Of a DNA stretch of 62,318 bases, positions 46,115 through 55,834 are shown piece after piece. Made by a program: the position numbers and the translations under genes. The stretch comes from Endomicrobium sp. (GTDB lineage: Bacteria; Elusimicrobiota; Endomicrobiia; Endomicrobiales; Endomicrobiaceae). Location of the stretch: NCBI GenBank assembly GCA_031290155.1, contig JAITOB010000005.1, positions 1-62,318 on the forward strand, in the 5' to 3' direction. The notes beneath the pieces are model-generated. The model did no database searches. It was not told the DNA's origin and saw only the letters and a list, made by a program, of their open reading frames with translations. How positions within the stretch are numbered: the stretch's first letter is position 1; each line of letters begins with the position of its first letter.

Positions 46115-47238
46115 TCTTGTTCACCTTCTAATAAAGCAATAACCGGTTCTCCGCCTTTAGGTGCCCATAATTTATCCGGACTATTACATAATATTCTTAT
46201 TGCGCTTTCCTCGCTTGCAATATAAGTTCTGTCGTCTTTTTCAGCGGCAATTAAAGAGCGAAGCTTAATTCTGTCATTTAAAGCTATCATACCTTTTTCA
46301 TATCCTAAAATTATAGAAAATGGACCATTAATCAAAGCATTTGCATAAACAGACCTAATACTTTTTAGTTCATTTTGTAACTCTTTATTTAATCTTTCAA
46401 TGTCATCCCAAAAAGGAGCTGCAATTATTTTTATAGCTTTTCTCATAGGAATTTTGTGTTTTCTTACAAGCATGTCAAATAGATATGTTATTACTTCAGT
46501 ATCAGTCTGGAGCGTGCATTTATATCCATACATTTCTACAAATCTTCTGTTGGCGTCATAAGAAGATATTTCGCCGTTATGCACTACTGACCAGTTAAGC
46601 AGCGTAAAAGGGTGCGCTCCGCCCCACCAGCCGGGAGTATTTGTGGGAAATCTCCCGTGAGCAGTCCACATATAAGCTTCATAAGTATCAAGCATAAAAA
46701 ATTCACCTATATCTTCAGGGTATCCGACGCCTTTAAATGTTCCCATATTTTTTCCGCTTGAAAAAACGTGCGCGCCTTTATAATCTTTATTTATTCTTAT
46801 AATACATTTGGAAGTAAATTCAGCTTCATCCATAAAACCTTCTTTTGCCATATAGGTTCTCGGATATACAAAATAACGCCAAATTAATGGGCTGTTAATT
46901 ACGCTAGGTACGGGTTTTGTAGGAATGTTTCCAGCACTTTCGATATCAAAATGTTTTGCAAGAAAATCTTCCGTTTGCGTTTTAATAGTTAAATTATCAT
47001 AAAATATGTGGAGAGCATAAAAATCTTTATACTGCGGATAAATACCGTAAGCTGCAAAACCGCCGCCTAATCCGTTTGAACGATCATGCATTAAAGCAAT
47101 AGATTTAATTATTTCCTCGCCGTTAAATCTGTTGCCTTTTTTATCTATTATACCGCTTATGGCACATCCAGATGGGATTCTTAACTCACCTTCTTTTAGC
47201 ATTAAACCCTCCATGCAGATGAACAACACATCATACAT
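46105..47238 (-). CDS. Class II glutamine amidotransferase subunit of split glutamate synthase
   Basis: 377 aa Ntn-hydrolase subunit that frees ammonia from glutamine. The likely nucleophile is Cys25 in IPSGCAISGI, so either a 24-residue propeptide is removed or the true start lies closer (an in-frame Met at residue 13 exists). Further motifs: SNGLGGGFAAYGIYP, TAHGRFPTNTPGWWGGAHPF, WSVVHNGEISSYDANRRF and LQTDTEVITYLFD, as in PurF/GltB-type domains. AGGA stands before the ATG. First gene of the operon, divergent from thrC. Confidence 0.88.
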   Translation of the reverse strand: MYDVLFICMEGLMLKEGELRIPSGCAISGIIDKKGNRFNGEEIIKSIALMHDRSNGLGGGFAAYGIYPQYKDFYALHIFYDNLTIKTQTEDFLAKHFDIESAGNIPTKPVPSVINSPLIWRYFVYPRTYMAKEGFMDEAEFTSKCIIRINKDYKGAHVFSSGKNMGTFKGVGYPEDIGEFFMLDTYEAYMWTAHGRFPTNTPGWWGGAHPFTLLNWSVVHNGEISSYDANRRFVEMYGYKCTLQTDTEVITYLFDMLVRKHKIPMRKAIKIIAAPFWDDIERLNKELQNELKSIRSVYANALINGPFSIILGYEKGMIALNDRIKLRSLIAAEKDDRTYIASEESAIRILCNSPDKLWAPKGGEPVIALLEGEQEWD

Positions 47239-47455
47239 AAAAACATCCTGAAAATAATCTTTTTGGAAATTTTTAGGATTTTGTTACAATAATACCGGTT
47301 AAAGTTTACAGAAAATGTTATAAGATGTCAAGAGATTATGTTTGTTTGATACAGATGCATTATTTCCTTACAAAAATCTTACCACATAAATAGCATTATA
47401 AAAATATCTCACAACTCTCTGCTACTTTGATGAGTCGTTTACGTATATGCTTTTA

Positions 47456-47484
47456 TTGATTTAACGCTCTTAAAATAATATAAT
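47456..47484 (+). promoter_or_regulatory. Sigma-70-type promoter for thrC
   Basis: TTGATT (47456-47461), 17-base spacer and a perfect TATAAT (47479-47484). Transcription would start near 47491, leaving about 33 bases before the thrC ATG with its AAAGGAG site. Good match and position. Confidence 0.65.
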
Positions 47485-47523
47485 CAAGATGTTATGTAAA
47501 TTTTTAAAAGGAGAACTAAAAAA

Positions 47524-48597
47524 ATGGTTTATCAGGGCTTAATTGAAAAATATAAAGATTTTTTGCCGGTTAATAACAGAACTCCCATAATATCTCTTTA
47601 TGAAGGTAATACGCCCCTAATACCTGCGAATAATCTGTTAAAGAAACTCAGATTTGACGGAAAAATATACTTTAAATTTGAGGGAATGAATCCAACAGGT
47701 TCTTTTAAAGACAGAGGAATGACAATAGCGGTTTCAAAAGCTGTTGAAAATGGAAGTAAAGCCGTTATTTGTGCTTCTACTGGAAATACTGCAGCATCCG
47801 CTGCAGCCTATGCTGCAAAAGCTGGAATACAATGCGTAGTATTGATACCTGAAGGGAAAATAGCTATGGGAAAACTTTCACAGGCTGTTATTCATGGAGC
47901 TGAAGTTTTATCAGTTGATGGGAACTTTGATGAAACATTGAATCTTGTAAGAGAATTAAGCGGTCAATATCCTGTTACTTTGGTTAATTCTATCAATCCT
48001 TTCAGAATAGATGGACAAAAAACTGCCGCTTACGAAATATGTGAAAGTCTGGGACAATCTCCGGATTATCAGTTTATGCCTGTCGGTAATGCGGGAAATA
48101 TTACTGCATACTGGAAAGGATATAAAGAATATGCTGAAGCAGAACCGAAAAAATATTCTTTACCTAAAATGATGGGATTTCAAGCGTCAGGTTCAGCTCC
48201 ATTAGTTGAAGGCTATCCTATTTTAAATCCCGAAACGATAGCAACTGCTATAAGAATAGGCAATCCGGTTTCTTGGAAATATGCCGAAGAAGCAAGGGAT
48301 GAATCCGGAGGTATAATAGATAAAGTAACTGATGATGAAATACTTAATGCTTATACGCTTATAGCTGAAACAGAAGGAATTTTTTGCGAACCAGCTTCTG
48401 CTGCATCTATAGCGGGACTTATAAAGTGCATTAGACATGAGTACTTTGACAAACTCAATCCTGTAAAAATCGTTTGTATACTTACGGGACACGGTTTAAA
48501 AGATCCGGATACGGTGTTAGCAAATGCTGTTAAACTAAAAAAAATTAAAAGTGTTAAAGCAGATATCAAAGATATTATAAGCGCCGTGGAGTTATAG
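47524..48597 (+). CDS. thrC: Threonine synthase
   Basis: PLP enzyme turning O-phosphohomoserine into threonine. 357 aa, the short class. The PLP-lysine motif is PTGSFKDRGMTIAVSKA (about residue 60), with CASTGNTAASAAAYAAKAG, VPVGNAGN-like PVGNAGNITAYWKGY for phosphate binding, and EPASAASIAGL near the C-terminus. AAAGGAG ribosome site. Divergent from the glutamate-synthase operon, with 285 bases between them that must carry both promoters. Confidence 0.95.
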   Translation: MVYQGLIEKYKDFLPVNNRTPIISLYEGNTPLIPANNLLKKLRFDGKIYFKFEGMNPTGSFKDRGMTIAVSKAVENGSKAVICASTGNTAASAAAYAAKAGIQCVVLIPEGKIAMGKLSQAVIHGAEVLSVDGNFDETLNLVRELSGQYPVTLVNSINPFRIDGQKTAAYEICESLGQSPDYQFMPVGNAGNITAYWKGYKEYAEAEPKKYSLPKMMGFQASGSAPLVEGYPILNPETIATAIRIGNPVSWKYAEEARDESGGIIDKVTDDEILNAYTLIAETEGIFCEPASAASIAGLIKCIRHEYFDKLNPVKIVCILTGHGLKDPDTVLANAVKLKKIKSVKADIKDIISAVEL

Positions 48598-48606
48598 AAA
48601 AAAAAT

Positions 48607-49789
48607 ATGAAAATTGAACTTATTTGTACTGGCAGCGAACTTCTTGCAGAAAAAGTTAATACCAATGCCGCCTATATAGGCTCAAGATTTTCTGCTGTAG
48701 GGTTGGTGATAAGAAACAGGATTTATGCAGGAATTAAAAAAGCTTTCAAAAGAAGTGATGTTATTATTGTTACGGGGGGGGGTGGACTCGGTCCAACATT
48801 TGATGATATAACAGTTGAAACTGCCGCGAATGTTTAGATATTGGTACATATTCTGATAAAAAAGGTTTTAAATTCTATTGCAAAATATTTTTTTAAACGA
48901 GGAGTCACTTCAGTTCCTAAAATCAATGAAAATCAAGCGAATATTATTAAAGGATTTTATTTTTACTTTCTGGTCCTCCAAAAGAAACGGCGTCTATGTT
49001 TGAAGAAAATATTGACCCGTTTTAATTGTACGCTGGGAATAAAGAAAAACGTTGTATTGCATGTGTTTGGTATTTCAGAGTCGGCTGTTGAAGAAATGAT
49101 AAAGCCTATTATGCAGCAGGTTATGTTTGACGATTCAAAGTCTGTAAAATTTGGCATTATTGCAAATGAATCGTTATAGATATAAAGTTTTCAGTTTGTG
49201 GTACAGATGAACCGTTTGTTGACAAAACAATAGATGATTTGAAACTCAAATTTGCCGGCGTTTTAAAAGATAATATTTTTGGTGTGGGTGATGATGATAC
49301 GTTTGCTTCTATTATAAAGCAAATGCTGTTTTGTAAGAAAAAGACAATTTCTTTTGTAGAGTCATGCACCGTCGGAATTATAGCTGTGGCGATTACGGAT
49401 ATTCCTGGCAGTTCTTTATATTTTAAAAGTTCAGTTGTTGCGTATTCAAATGAATCCAGAATAAAACTTTTCAGCGTGAAAAGAAGATACTTTAAATAAA
49501 TTTTAGAGTTGTAAGCAAAGAGACTGCCAAAGAAATTGCAGAAGGTGTTTTGAAACTTTCAAACAACGATTATGCTTTCAGTAACAGAAATTGTGGGGCC
49601 GTCGGACGGTGCAAAAGAAAAACCGGTTGGACTTGTATATGTATAGGTTCTGCTGATAAAAATAAAACTGAAATCTTTAAATTTAATTTTATTTTATCGG
49701 AACAAGAAAAGACATAAGAAAAAACTGTAAATACAGTTTTGGAGTTATTTAGAGGGAAACTGCTTATGGAATTTAATAAAGTGGAATAA
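48607..49789 (+). pseudogene. cinA: CinA (competence/damage-inducible protein; NMN deamidase), decayed
   Basis: Two CinA domains can be seen in pieces. The N-terminal MoCF-like domain reads LICTGSELLAEKVNTNAAYIG and VTGGGGLGPTFDDITVE, then stops at 48838. The C-terminal deamidase domain reads KKTISFVESCTVGIIAVAITD and SVVAYSNESRIKLFSV (family: ESCTGG), with shifts near 48840, 49020, 49180, 49490 and 49600, and a final stop at 49787-49789. A run of nine G (48774-48782) expands the usual TGGLGPT to TGGGGLGPT. CinA is often linked to recA and competence; in many bacteria its C-terminal part recycles NMN. Confidence 0.88.
48774..48782 (+). repeat. G9 homopolymer tract in cinA pseudogene
   Basis: Nine consecutive G in an AT-rich genome, at the codons for TGGLGPT. 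The tract gives two extra glycine codons compared with the family consensus and is a replication-slippage site. A second G9 tract lies in the DUF58 pseudogene. Confidence 0.9.
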
Positions 49790-49852
49790 TTTTTATAATT
49801 AAACAATAAAGCAATATTATTTTTTTCTCAATGACAAAAAACTGGAGTACAG

Positions 49853-50317
49853 ATGCTCAAAGAATTTTCCTGCGGGGCAGTAATTTATAAAATTCAAAAT
49901 AACAGTCCTGTATTTTTGCTCGTAATGTCAAAAAGAAGCGGAGGATGGTGTTTTCCAAAAGGACATATTGAAAACGGAGAGAGCGAAATAGATACGGCAA
50001 AAAGAGAAATTTTTGAAGAAACTGGAATTAAAAAACTTAAGTTTATTGAAAATTTTAGACAGGAAGATATTTATATAATCAATGGTATTTTAAGTTCTAA
50101 TAGATGTGAGAGAGTAGAAAAACATTCTATATATTTTCTTGCTTTGGCGCTTGAAGATGGTATGGATTTTGACAGAAATGAAATATCTGAATTAAAATGG
50201 TTTAATATAATACAGGCACAGAATTTACTTTTTTTTGCAAGACAGAAGAAAATTATAAATATGGCATACAAGTTAATTATTGGAGGGCAAGATGAGCAAT
50301 CCGCTTTTAAAAGATAA
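49853..50317 (+). CDS. Nudix hydrolase
   Basis: Hydrolyses a nucleoside diphosphate linked to another group; the length and FPKGHIENGES recall the diadenosine-tetraphosphatase/MutT-like group. 154 aa. The complete Nudix box (GX5EX7REUXEEXGU) is GHIENGESEIDTAKREIFEE followed by TGI (about residues 42-64), so it should be active. GGAG precedes the ATG. Its 3' end overlaps the next gene by 26 bases and contains that gene's ribosome site. Exact substrate not inferable. Confidence 0.9.
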   Translation: MLKEFSCGAVIYKIQNNSPVFLLVMSKRSGGWCFPKGHIENGESEIDTAKREIFEETGIKKLKFIENFRQEDIYIINGILSSNRCERVEKHSIYFLALALEDGMDFDRNEISELKWFNIIQAQNLLFFARQKKIINMAYKLIIGGQDEQSAFKR

Positions 50318-51002
50318 TATTTTTCAATCGCCTGTAAAAAGCAATGAAGTTATGACTGCATCAGGAGCAGTGAACAAAACTATAATCTTATGTATTTTTC
50401 TTTCTATAAGCGCATTTTATGCGTGGACGCATCCGGATATTATAATGCCTTTATTGTTTCCGATGTTAATAGCAGCTTTTATTTTAGCTGTTGTTTCAAT
50501 ATTTAAAAAAACAACTTCGCCGTTTTTATCTCCACTTTACGCCGTATGCGAGGGACTTATTCTTGGCGTAGTTTCTTTGTATTTTGAGAAAGTATACCCT
50601 GGAATTGTAGTAAATGCAGTTTTTTTAACAATATGCGTTTTATTTTGTATGCTTGCATCTTACAAAACAGGAATACTCAAAGCTACTCCCAGGTTTCAAA
50701 AAATTATTTTTATTTCAACATCTGCCGTGGCATTTGTTTATATACTGAATATGCTTTTAAATATTTTTGGATGTGGGAGTTTTCCATATCTTCACGATTC
50801 ATCTACTTTGGGAATTATTATAAGCTTTGCAATAGTTGCCGTTGCTTCATTAAACTTTATTATTGATTTTGATTTAATTGAAAACGGTGCTCGTTACGGT
50901 GCCCCTAAGTATATGGAATGGTACAGCGCTTTTTCTCTTGTCGTAACTCTTATATGGCTTTATCTTGAAATATTAAGACTTCTTTCAAAGTTGAGAGACT
51001 AA
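50292..51002 (+). CDS. Bax inhibitor-1/YccA family membrane protein
   Basis: 236-aa inner-membrane protein with about seven helices. Typical family features are the N-terminal NPLLKDNIFQ, GLILGVVSLYFEKVYPGIV, and the C-terminal pair with EWYSAFSLVVTLIWLYLEIL; an acidic IDFDLIENGARYG precedes it, as in YccA-like proteins. TTG 50280 is in frame, but GGAGG right behind it is the ribosome site for ATG 50292. In E. coli, YccA modulates FtsH and secretion; FtsH is encoded in this window but not nearby. Confidence 0.88.
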   Translation: MSNPLLKDNIFQSPVKSNEVMTASGAVNKTIILCIFLSISAFYAWTHPDIIMPLLFPMLIAAFILAVVSIFKKTTSPFLSPLYAVCEGLILGVVSLYFEKVYPGIVVNAVFLTICVLFCMLASYKTGILKATPRFQKIIFISTSAVAFVYILNMLLNIFGCGSFPYLHDSSTLGIIISFAIVAVASLNFIIDFDLIENGARYGAPKYMEWYSAFSLVVTLIWLYLEILRLLSKLRD

Positions 51003-51611
51003 GTGTTAGAGAAAACTGTTTTTTTTAGAGCTACGACGGAAGCAAATTCTATGCCAAAGAGTGCCGCTGAAATTATTATTTCTGGAAGATCTAATGTTGG
51101 AAAAAGCAGTATTATAAATGCTTTGTGTTCACAAAAGAATTTAGCCAGAGTATCGAAAACCCCCGGAAGAACAAGGAGCATAAATATTTATAGTGTTTCT
51201 ATGGGAAAATGGATAATAGATTTACCGGGATATGGATTTGCAAGAGTGAGCAGCCAATGTAAAGCGCTCTGGAAGAATATGATAGAAGAATGTATAATAA
51301 AAAGAAATAGTAAAAAAGTAATTTATACCATTATAGATGCTTTTGTAGGACCTACAGAATTGGATTTTAATGTGGTTAAATGGATAAGCATAAATAGTAT
51401 TCCTTTTAAAATTATAGCGAATAAATGCGATAAAGTGCCTAAAAATATTTCTATAGATGAAATACAAAGTAAAATAGCAGAATATTTTAACATAGATAAA
51501 TCAAATGTATTTGCAGTAAGCGCAAAATTAAAAAATGGTTTTAATAAGCTTCAATTAGACATTATAAAGTTTTTAGATAATAGTCGTTCTATCAATGCCC
51601 CGCCGTTATAA
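51003..51611 (+). CDS. engB: Ribosome-biogenesis GTPase EngB (YsxC/YihA)
   Basis: Essential GTPase for 50S subunit assembly. 202 aa. G1 P-loop GRSNVGKSS (about residue 31), G2/G3 TPGRTRSINIY and DLPGYGFA, G4 ANKCDKVP (usual TKxD), G5 VSAKLKNG. Starts at GTG 51003 immediately after the YccA stop (50998-51002 region), with GAGAG five bases upstream. Complete and ordinary. Confidence 0.94.
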   Translation: MLEKTVFFRATTEANSMPKSAAEIIISGRSNVGKSSIINALCSQKNLARVSKTPGRTRSINIYSVSMGKWIIDLPGYGFARVSSQCKALWKNMIEECIIKRNSKKVIYTIIDAFVGPTELDFNVVKWISINSIPFKIIANKCDKVPKNISIDEIQSKIAEYFNIDKSNVFAVSAKLKNGFNKLQLDIIKFLDNSRSINAPPL

Positions 51612-51724
51612 GTATAAAACTAATAGTTTATCTGAATAAAGGTTGATGATTTTCTATGCTGAAGCCCGATGTATGATAGTTTGAAGTTGCAAAATTGAAA
51701 CTTTTATTGCAGAGAGGTGTATAA

Positions 51725-52476
51725 TCGGAAATAGTTTCATGGAATGTTAACGGTGCAAGAGCAGTATATAAAAAGAATTTTATATACCTGTTTAAAAATA
51801 TCAATGCTGACATTATTTATGTTCAGGAAACAAAAGCTGCCGAAACACAATTTCCGAAAGATATAAAAAATTTTAACGGATATAATTTTATTGTTCTTCT
51901 ACGGAGAAAAAAGGGTATAGAGGCGTTGCGGTGTGGTCAAAAATTAAGCTAAAATTGTGAATACGAGTATTGAAAATAAAATTTTTGACAATGAAGGCAG
52001 GATACTTAGACTTGATTTTAAAGATTTTATTCTTTTCAACATTTACTTTCCAAACGGTGGTGCATCTTCAGACCGTCTTAAATATAAAATGGAATTTCAT
52101 GATTATCTAATAGAATATTTAAAACAATTTAAAAATAGAGTAGTTATATGTGGCGATTATAATACGGCGCACTGCATCTATAGGTTTGACAAAACCATAA
52201 GAAAATGAAAAAGTTTCCAGTTTTATGTCTGAAGAAAGAGAAAAACTCGATAACCTTATTTTATCAGGATGTGTTGATACATTCAGACATTTTAATAAAG
52301 ATCCTGGCAAAAAATTATACATGGCGGGACCATAAAACCGCCGCAAGATCAAGAAGTACGGGCTGGAGGATAGATTATTCACATCCCCCACCTCCCGTAA
52401 ATATTTAAAATCTGCAGATACAAATAGATCAGTTATGGGTTCTGACCACTGTCCCGTTTCAATCGGTATTTTTTAG
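51725..52476 (+). pseudogene. xth: Exodeoxyribonuclease III (AP endonuclease), decayed
   Basis: Remains of the EEP-family AP endonuclease. The start codon is gone (IVSWNVNGARAVYKK appears without a Met), then QETKAAETQFPKD, RGVAVWSKIKLK after a shift near 51893, RILRLDFKDFILFNIYFPNG, VVICGDYNTAH (metal site) and, after shifts near 52190 and 52385, EREKLDNLILSGCVDTFRHF, STGWRIDY and GSDHCPVSIGIF with the catalytic DHxP, ending at 52474-52476. At least four lesions. Loss would leave AP-site cleavage to glycosylase lyases or another nuclease not visible here. Confidence 0.88.
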
Positions 52477-52606
52477 TATTTTTTTATATAGTTGTATGAA
52501 ATAAACTTATCAATTTTATTTAAAAAAAATAAGACAATTGTATCATCTTTTTAATTTTTATCACATCAAAATATTCAATAAAAGGTATGCATTCAGTTTT
52601 TTCATA

Positions 52607-53800
52607 TTAACATTTGCTGCAGCAAGCTTCTTCTAATCTATCAATACCGGTCTTAATATTTTCAATAGAAACAGCATAAGAAAGTCTTATATGCCCCTCG
52701 GCTCCAAAAGCAGAACCTGGCACGACAGCAATTTTAGCTGTATCAAGCAGATAATCTGCAAGCTCAATATCTGTATTGATAATTTTTCCGTTAAAAGTTT
52801 TTCCTAAAAAGACTTTAATATTTGGAAAAACATAAAATGCGCCTTCAGGTTTTATGCATACAACACCTTCTAGTGCGTTAAGTCTTTCAACGATAAAATT
52901 TCTCCTTTTTTCAAATTTATCCCGCATTGATTCAACACATTCCTGTGTTCCGTTCAGTGCTTCTGTCGCGGCTTTAATTGAAATTGACGAAGCATTTGAA
53001 GTTGACTGGCTTTGCACTTTTGTCATTGCTGCAATAATATTTTTAGGACCTGCGGCATAACCAATTCTCCAGCCTGTCATAGAATACGCTTTAGAAACTC
53101 CGTTTACCACAACGATAAATTCTTTTGCTTGTGGAGAAACTTCTGCAATGGACGTAAATTTGAAATTATCATACACAAGTTTTTCATATATGTCGTCTGA
53201 AATTATAAGAATTTTATGCTTTACGCACACTTGAGCTATTGCTTTAAGTTCTTCACCTGTATATGTAACGCCGGTGGGGTTTGACGGCGAATTAACTATA
53301 ATAGCTTTTGTTTTTGCTGTTAAAGTTTTTTCTATAGCCGCAGGAGTCACTTTAAAATTTATTTTATCGTTTGTTTGAATTATTACGGGTTTTCCGCCTG
53401 CAAGAATAACCATATCAGGATAAGAAACCCAGTAAGGAGCAAGGATTATAACTTCGTCGCCGTCATCAATTATAGACTGAAAAAGATTGTAAAGGGAATG
53501 CTTGGCGCCGTTTGAAACTATAATTTCCTCAGGAGAATAAGCAATCCCGTTATCTCTTTTAAGTTTGTTAATAATAGCATTTTTTATTTCTAGAGTTCCG
53601 GAAACGGGACAATATTTTGTAAAATTTTCATTAATTGCCAAAATTGCCGCTTCTTTTATATTGACAGGCGTATTAAAATCAGGTTCTCCCACACCGAAAT
53701 TAACGATATCAATTGACTGCTGTTTAAGTGCCTTGGCTTTTGCATCTATTGCAAGTGTTGGGGACGGTTTAATTGAGTTTACTCTTTTTGATATATACAT
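52607..53800 (-). CDS. aspC: Aspartate aminotransferase (class I, PLP-dependent)
   Basis: Transfers the amino group between glutamate/2-oxoglutarate and oxaloacetate/aspartate. 397 aa. Family motifs: FGVGEPDFNTP, SNGAKHSLYN, APYWVSYPDM, VNSPSNPTG, DDIYEKLVYD and the PLP lysine in VNGVSKAYSMTGWRIGY. It belongs to the gamma subgroup common in thermophiles and Gram-positives. AAAGGAGG precedes the ATG. Uses the glutamate made by the split glutamate synthase. Divergent from rplU. Confidence 0.93.
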   Translation of the reverse strand: MYISKRVNSIKPSPTLAIDAKAKALKQQSIDIVNFGVGEPDFNTPVNIKEAAILAINENFTKYCPVSGTLEIKNAIINKLKRDNGIAYSPEEIIVSNGAKHSLYNLFQSIIDDGDEVIILAPYWVSYPDMVILAGGKPVIIQTNDKINFKVTPAAIEKTLTAKTKAIIVNSPSNPTGVTYTGEELKAIAQVCVKHKILIISDDIYEKLVYDNFKFTSIAEVSPQAKEFIVVVNGVSKAYSMTGWRIGYAAGPKNIIAAMTKVQSQSTSNASSISIKAATEALNGTQECVESMRDKFEKRRNFIVERLNALEGVVCIKPEGAFYVFPNIKVFLGKTFNGKIINTDIELADYLLDTAKIAVVPGSAFGAEGHIRLSYAVSIENIKTGIDRLEEACCSKC

Positions 53801-53871
53801 TTTGTATTCCTCCTTTACCTATATAAAGCACCATTGACCTTATAGTTTTAGAAGTTTATAATTGATTTAAT

Positions 53872-53900
53872 TTGACAAATTTATTTAATTTTGATAAATT
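53872..53900 (+). promoter_or_regulatory. Promoter for rplU-rpmA-obgE
   Basis: Perfect -35 TTGACA (53872-53877), 17-base spacer, -10 TAAATT (53895-53900). Transcription would start near 53907, leaving 19 bases before the rplU ATG with AAAGGAG at 53912-53918. Confidence 0.6.
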
Positions 53901-53925
53901 ATACCAATTAGAAAGGAGCATGTCA

Positions 53926-54240
53926 ATGTATGCAATTGTTAAAACAGGCGGAAAGCAGTATAGAGTAGAAGAAGGCATTAACATAGTAGTAGAAAAACTT
54001 AATGGAGCTGAAGCAGGACAAGAAATTGTTCTTGATGAAGTTCTTTTACTTGCAGACGGCGTAAAAGCAACAATTGGAAAGCCTGTAATTAAAGGCGCGA
54101 GCGCAGTCGCAAAAGTTGTTGCGCAAAAAAGAGCTCCTAAGATTTTAGTATTTAAAAGAAAACCCAAAAAAGGTTACAAAAAACTTCAAGGACATCGTCA
54201 GTACGTGACAGAATTAGAAATTACAAAGATTAATGCTTAA
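53926..54240 (+). CDS. rplU: 50S ribosomal protein L21
   Basis: Binds 23S rRNA in the large subunit. 104 aa. MYAIVKTGGKQYRVEEG is the family start, and KRKPKKGYKKLQGHRQYVTE is the rRNA-binding signature near the C-terminus. In-frame starts exist at 53872 and 53920, but AGGAG at 53914-53918 is properly spaced only for ATG 53926, and the promoter overlaps the longest version. Leads the conserved rplU-rpmA-obgE operon. Confidence 0.96.
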   Translation: MYAIVKTGGKQYRVEEGINIVVEKLNGAEAGQEIVLDEVLLLADGVKATIGKPVIKGASAVAKVVAQKRAPKILVFKRKPKKGYKKLQGHRQYVTELEITKINA

Positions 54241-54278
54241 CTAAAACGCAGGTTAAATTTTATTAGGAGACCAATAAG

Positions 54279-54530
54279 ATGGCACATGTTAAAGCGCAAG
54301 GTTCGTCTACTAACGGGCGCGATTCGCACGGTCAAAGATTAGGCGTAAAAATATACGGAGATCAAAAAGCTTCCGCAGGTTCAATTATAGTGCGTCAGAG
54401 AGGAACAAAATATTATCCAGGATTAAATACTGGAATGGGAAAAGATAACACCATTTTTGCAAAAGTTGAAGGAATAGTTAAGTTTATAAGAAAAGCTGGT
54501 AATAAATGTTATGTAAATATTGAACAATAA
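54279..54530 (+). CDS. rpmA: 50S ribosomal protein L27
   Basis: Large-subunit protein whose N-terminal tail reaches the peptidyl-transferase centre. 83 aa. [20 protein letters not shown] shows the usual GSSxNGRDS tail with the normal KKGG partly changed to [24 protein letters not shown] is the core signature. TAGGAG precedes the ATG. Between rplU and obgE as in most bacteria. Confidence 0.96.
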   Translation: MAHVKAQGSSTNGRDSHGQRLGVKIYGDQKASAGSIIVRQRGTKYYPGLNTGMGKDNTIFAKVEGIVKFIRKAGNKCYVNIEQ

Positions 54531-54553
54531 AAATTCAGGAGTACATTGCTTCA

Positions 54554-55813
54554 ATGTTTATAGATAAAGTCAGTATTTCTCTTACAGCAGGACGAGGCGG
54601 TGACGGCTGTATTTCTTTTAGAAGGGAAAAGTATGTTCCCTATGGCGGGCCGAATGGCGGTAACGGCGGCAAAGGCGGTGATATATATTTTGAAGGAGAT
54701 CCTCATAAAACCACCCTTTTGGATTTATCTTATACGCCGAAATTTAAGGCTGAAGACGGGCAAAAAGGTTTGTCGAGCAATAAGTTTGGCAAATATGGTG
54801 AAGATTTAATAATAAAAATTCCTTTAGGAACTTTAGTTTTTAAAAACAAAGAACTTTTTGTTGACTTAAAGAATCCATATGAAAGAGCTTTAATTGTTAA
54901 AGGCGGCCAAGGCGGCCGAGGTAATTCTTCTTTTAAAACTAATAAATATACGGCTCCAAGAATTGCAGAAAAAGGCGGATTTGGAGAAACTGCAGAGGTA
55001 AAATTAGAACTTCGTTTAATTGCAGACGTAGGCTTTGTAGGTCTCCCTAATGCAGGAAAATCCACTCTTTTATCTAAAATTTCAGCTGCAAAACCTAAAA
55101 TTGCAGACTATCCCTTTACAACATTAACTCCAAATTTAGGCGTCGTTGAATATAAAGGCAAACATTTTGTAGCTGCGGACATTCCCGGGATAATTGAAGG
55201 CGCTCACAAAGGTAAGGGACTTGGCTTTGAGTTTTTAAGGCATATAAGACGTACGAAAGTTCTTATACATGTTATAGATGTAAGTGGTTTTGACGGTAAG
55301 GATCCTTACGAAAACTATAAAATAATCAATAATGAGTTAAAAAAATATTCAAAATATATTTCAAAAAAACATATTATAATAGTCTTAAATAAAATTGATT
55401 TGCCATGTTCTCAAAAACATATAAAAAACTTTAAAAAACATTTAAAATATAAAAAATTATTTGAAATTTCTGCAGCAACGGGCGATAATGTTGATATTTT
55501 GATTAAGGAAATACTAAAAATGCTTGAAAGCCCCTTTGCTTTTAATCCTGAAGAAGAAATAGAGACAATACCTGTAAAGAGATATGTTTACGAACCCGAG
55601 TTTAAAATTAATATTGAAGACGGCACTTTTGTAGTTACAGGTGCTAAAATTGAAACGCTTACCGATATGACTAGATTTAGTGAAGATGAATCGTTAAGAC
55701 GCTATCAAAATATACTTAAGAAAATGGGTTTGGAAAAAGAACTTGAAAAAATGGGTGCTAAGGCAGGAGACAACGTCAGAATTGGCAGTTTTAAATTTAC
55801 TTTTGAAAAATAA
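54554..55813 (+). CDS. obgE: GTPase Obg/CgtA
   Basis: GTPase acting in 50S assembly and stress control. 419 aa with all three domains: glycine-rich Obg fold (1-157; YGGPNGGNGGKGGDIYFEGD), the G domain (G1 GLPNAGKST about residue 165, G3 DIPGIIEGAHKGKGLG, G4 LNKIDLP, G5 SAATG) and the C-terminal OCT domain (about 345-419). Ends the rplU-rpmA-obgE operon. The palindromic element at 55835-55935 begins 21 bases after the stop. Confidence 0.96.
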   Translation: MFIDKVSISLTAGRGGDGCISFRREKYVPYGGPNGGNGGKGGDIYFEGDPHKTTLLDLSYTPKFKAEDGQKGLSSNKFGKYGEDLIIKIPLGTLVFKNKELFVDLKNPYERALIVKGGQGGRGNSSFKTNKYTAPRIAEKGGFGETAEVKLELRLIADVGFVGLPNAGKSTLLSKISAAKPKIADYPFTTLTPNLGVVEYKGKHFVAADIPGIIEGAHKGKGLGFEFLRHIRRTKVLIHVIDVSGFDGKDPYENYKIINNELKKYSKYISKKHIIIVLNKIDLPCSQKHIKNFKKHLKYKKLFEISAATGDNVDILIKEILKMLESPFAFNPEEEIETIPVKRYVYEPEFKINIEDGTFVVTGAKIETLTDMTRFSEDESLRRYQNILKKMGLEKELEKMGAKAGDNVRIGSFKFTFEK

Positions 55814-55834
55814 ATGTTATATCAAACCGTTATA

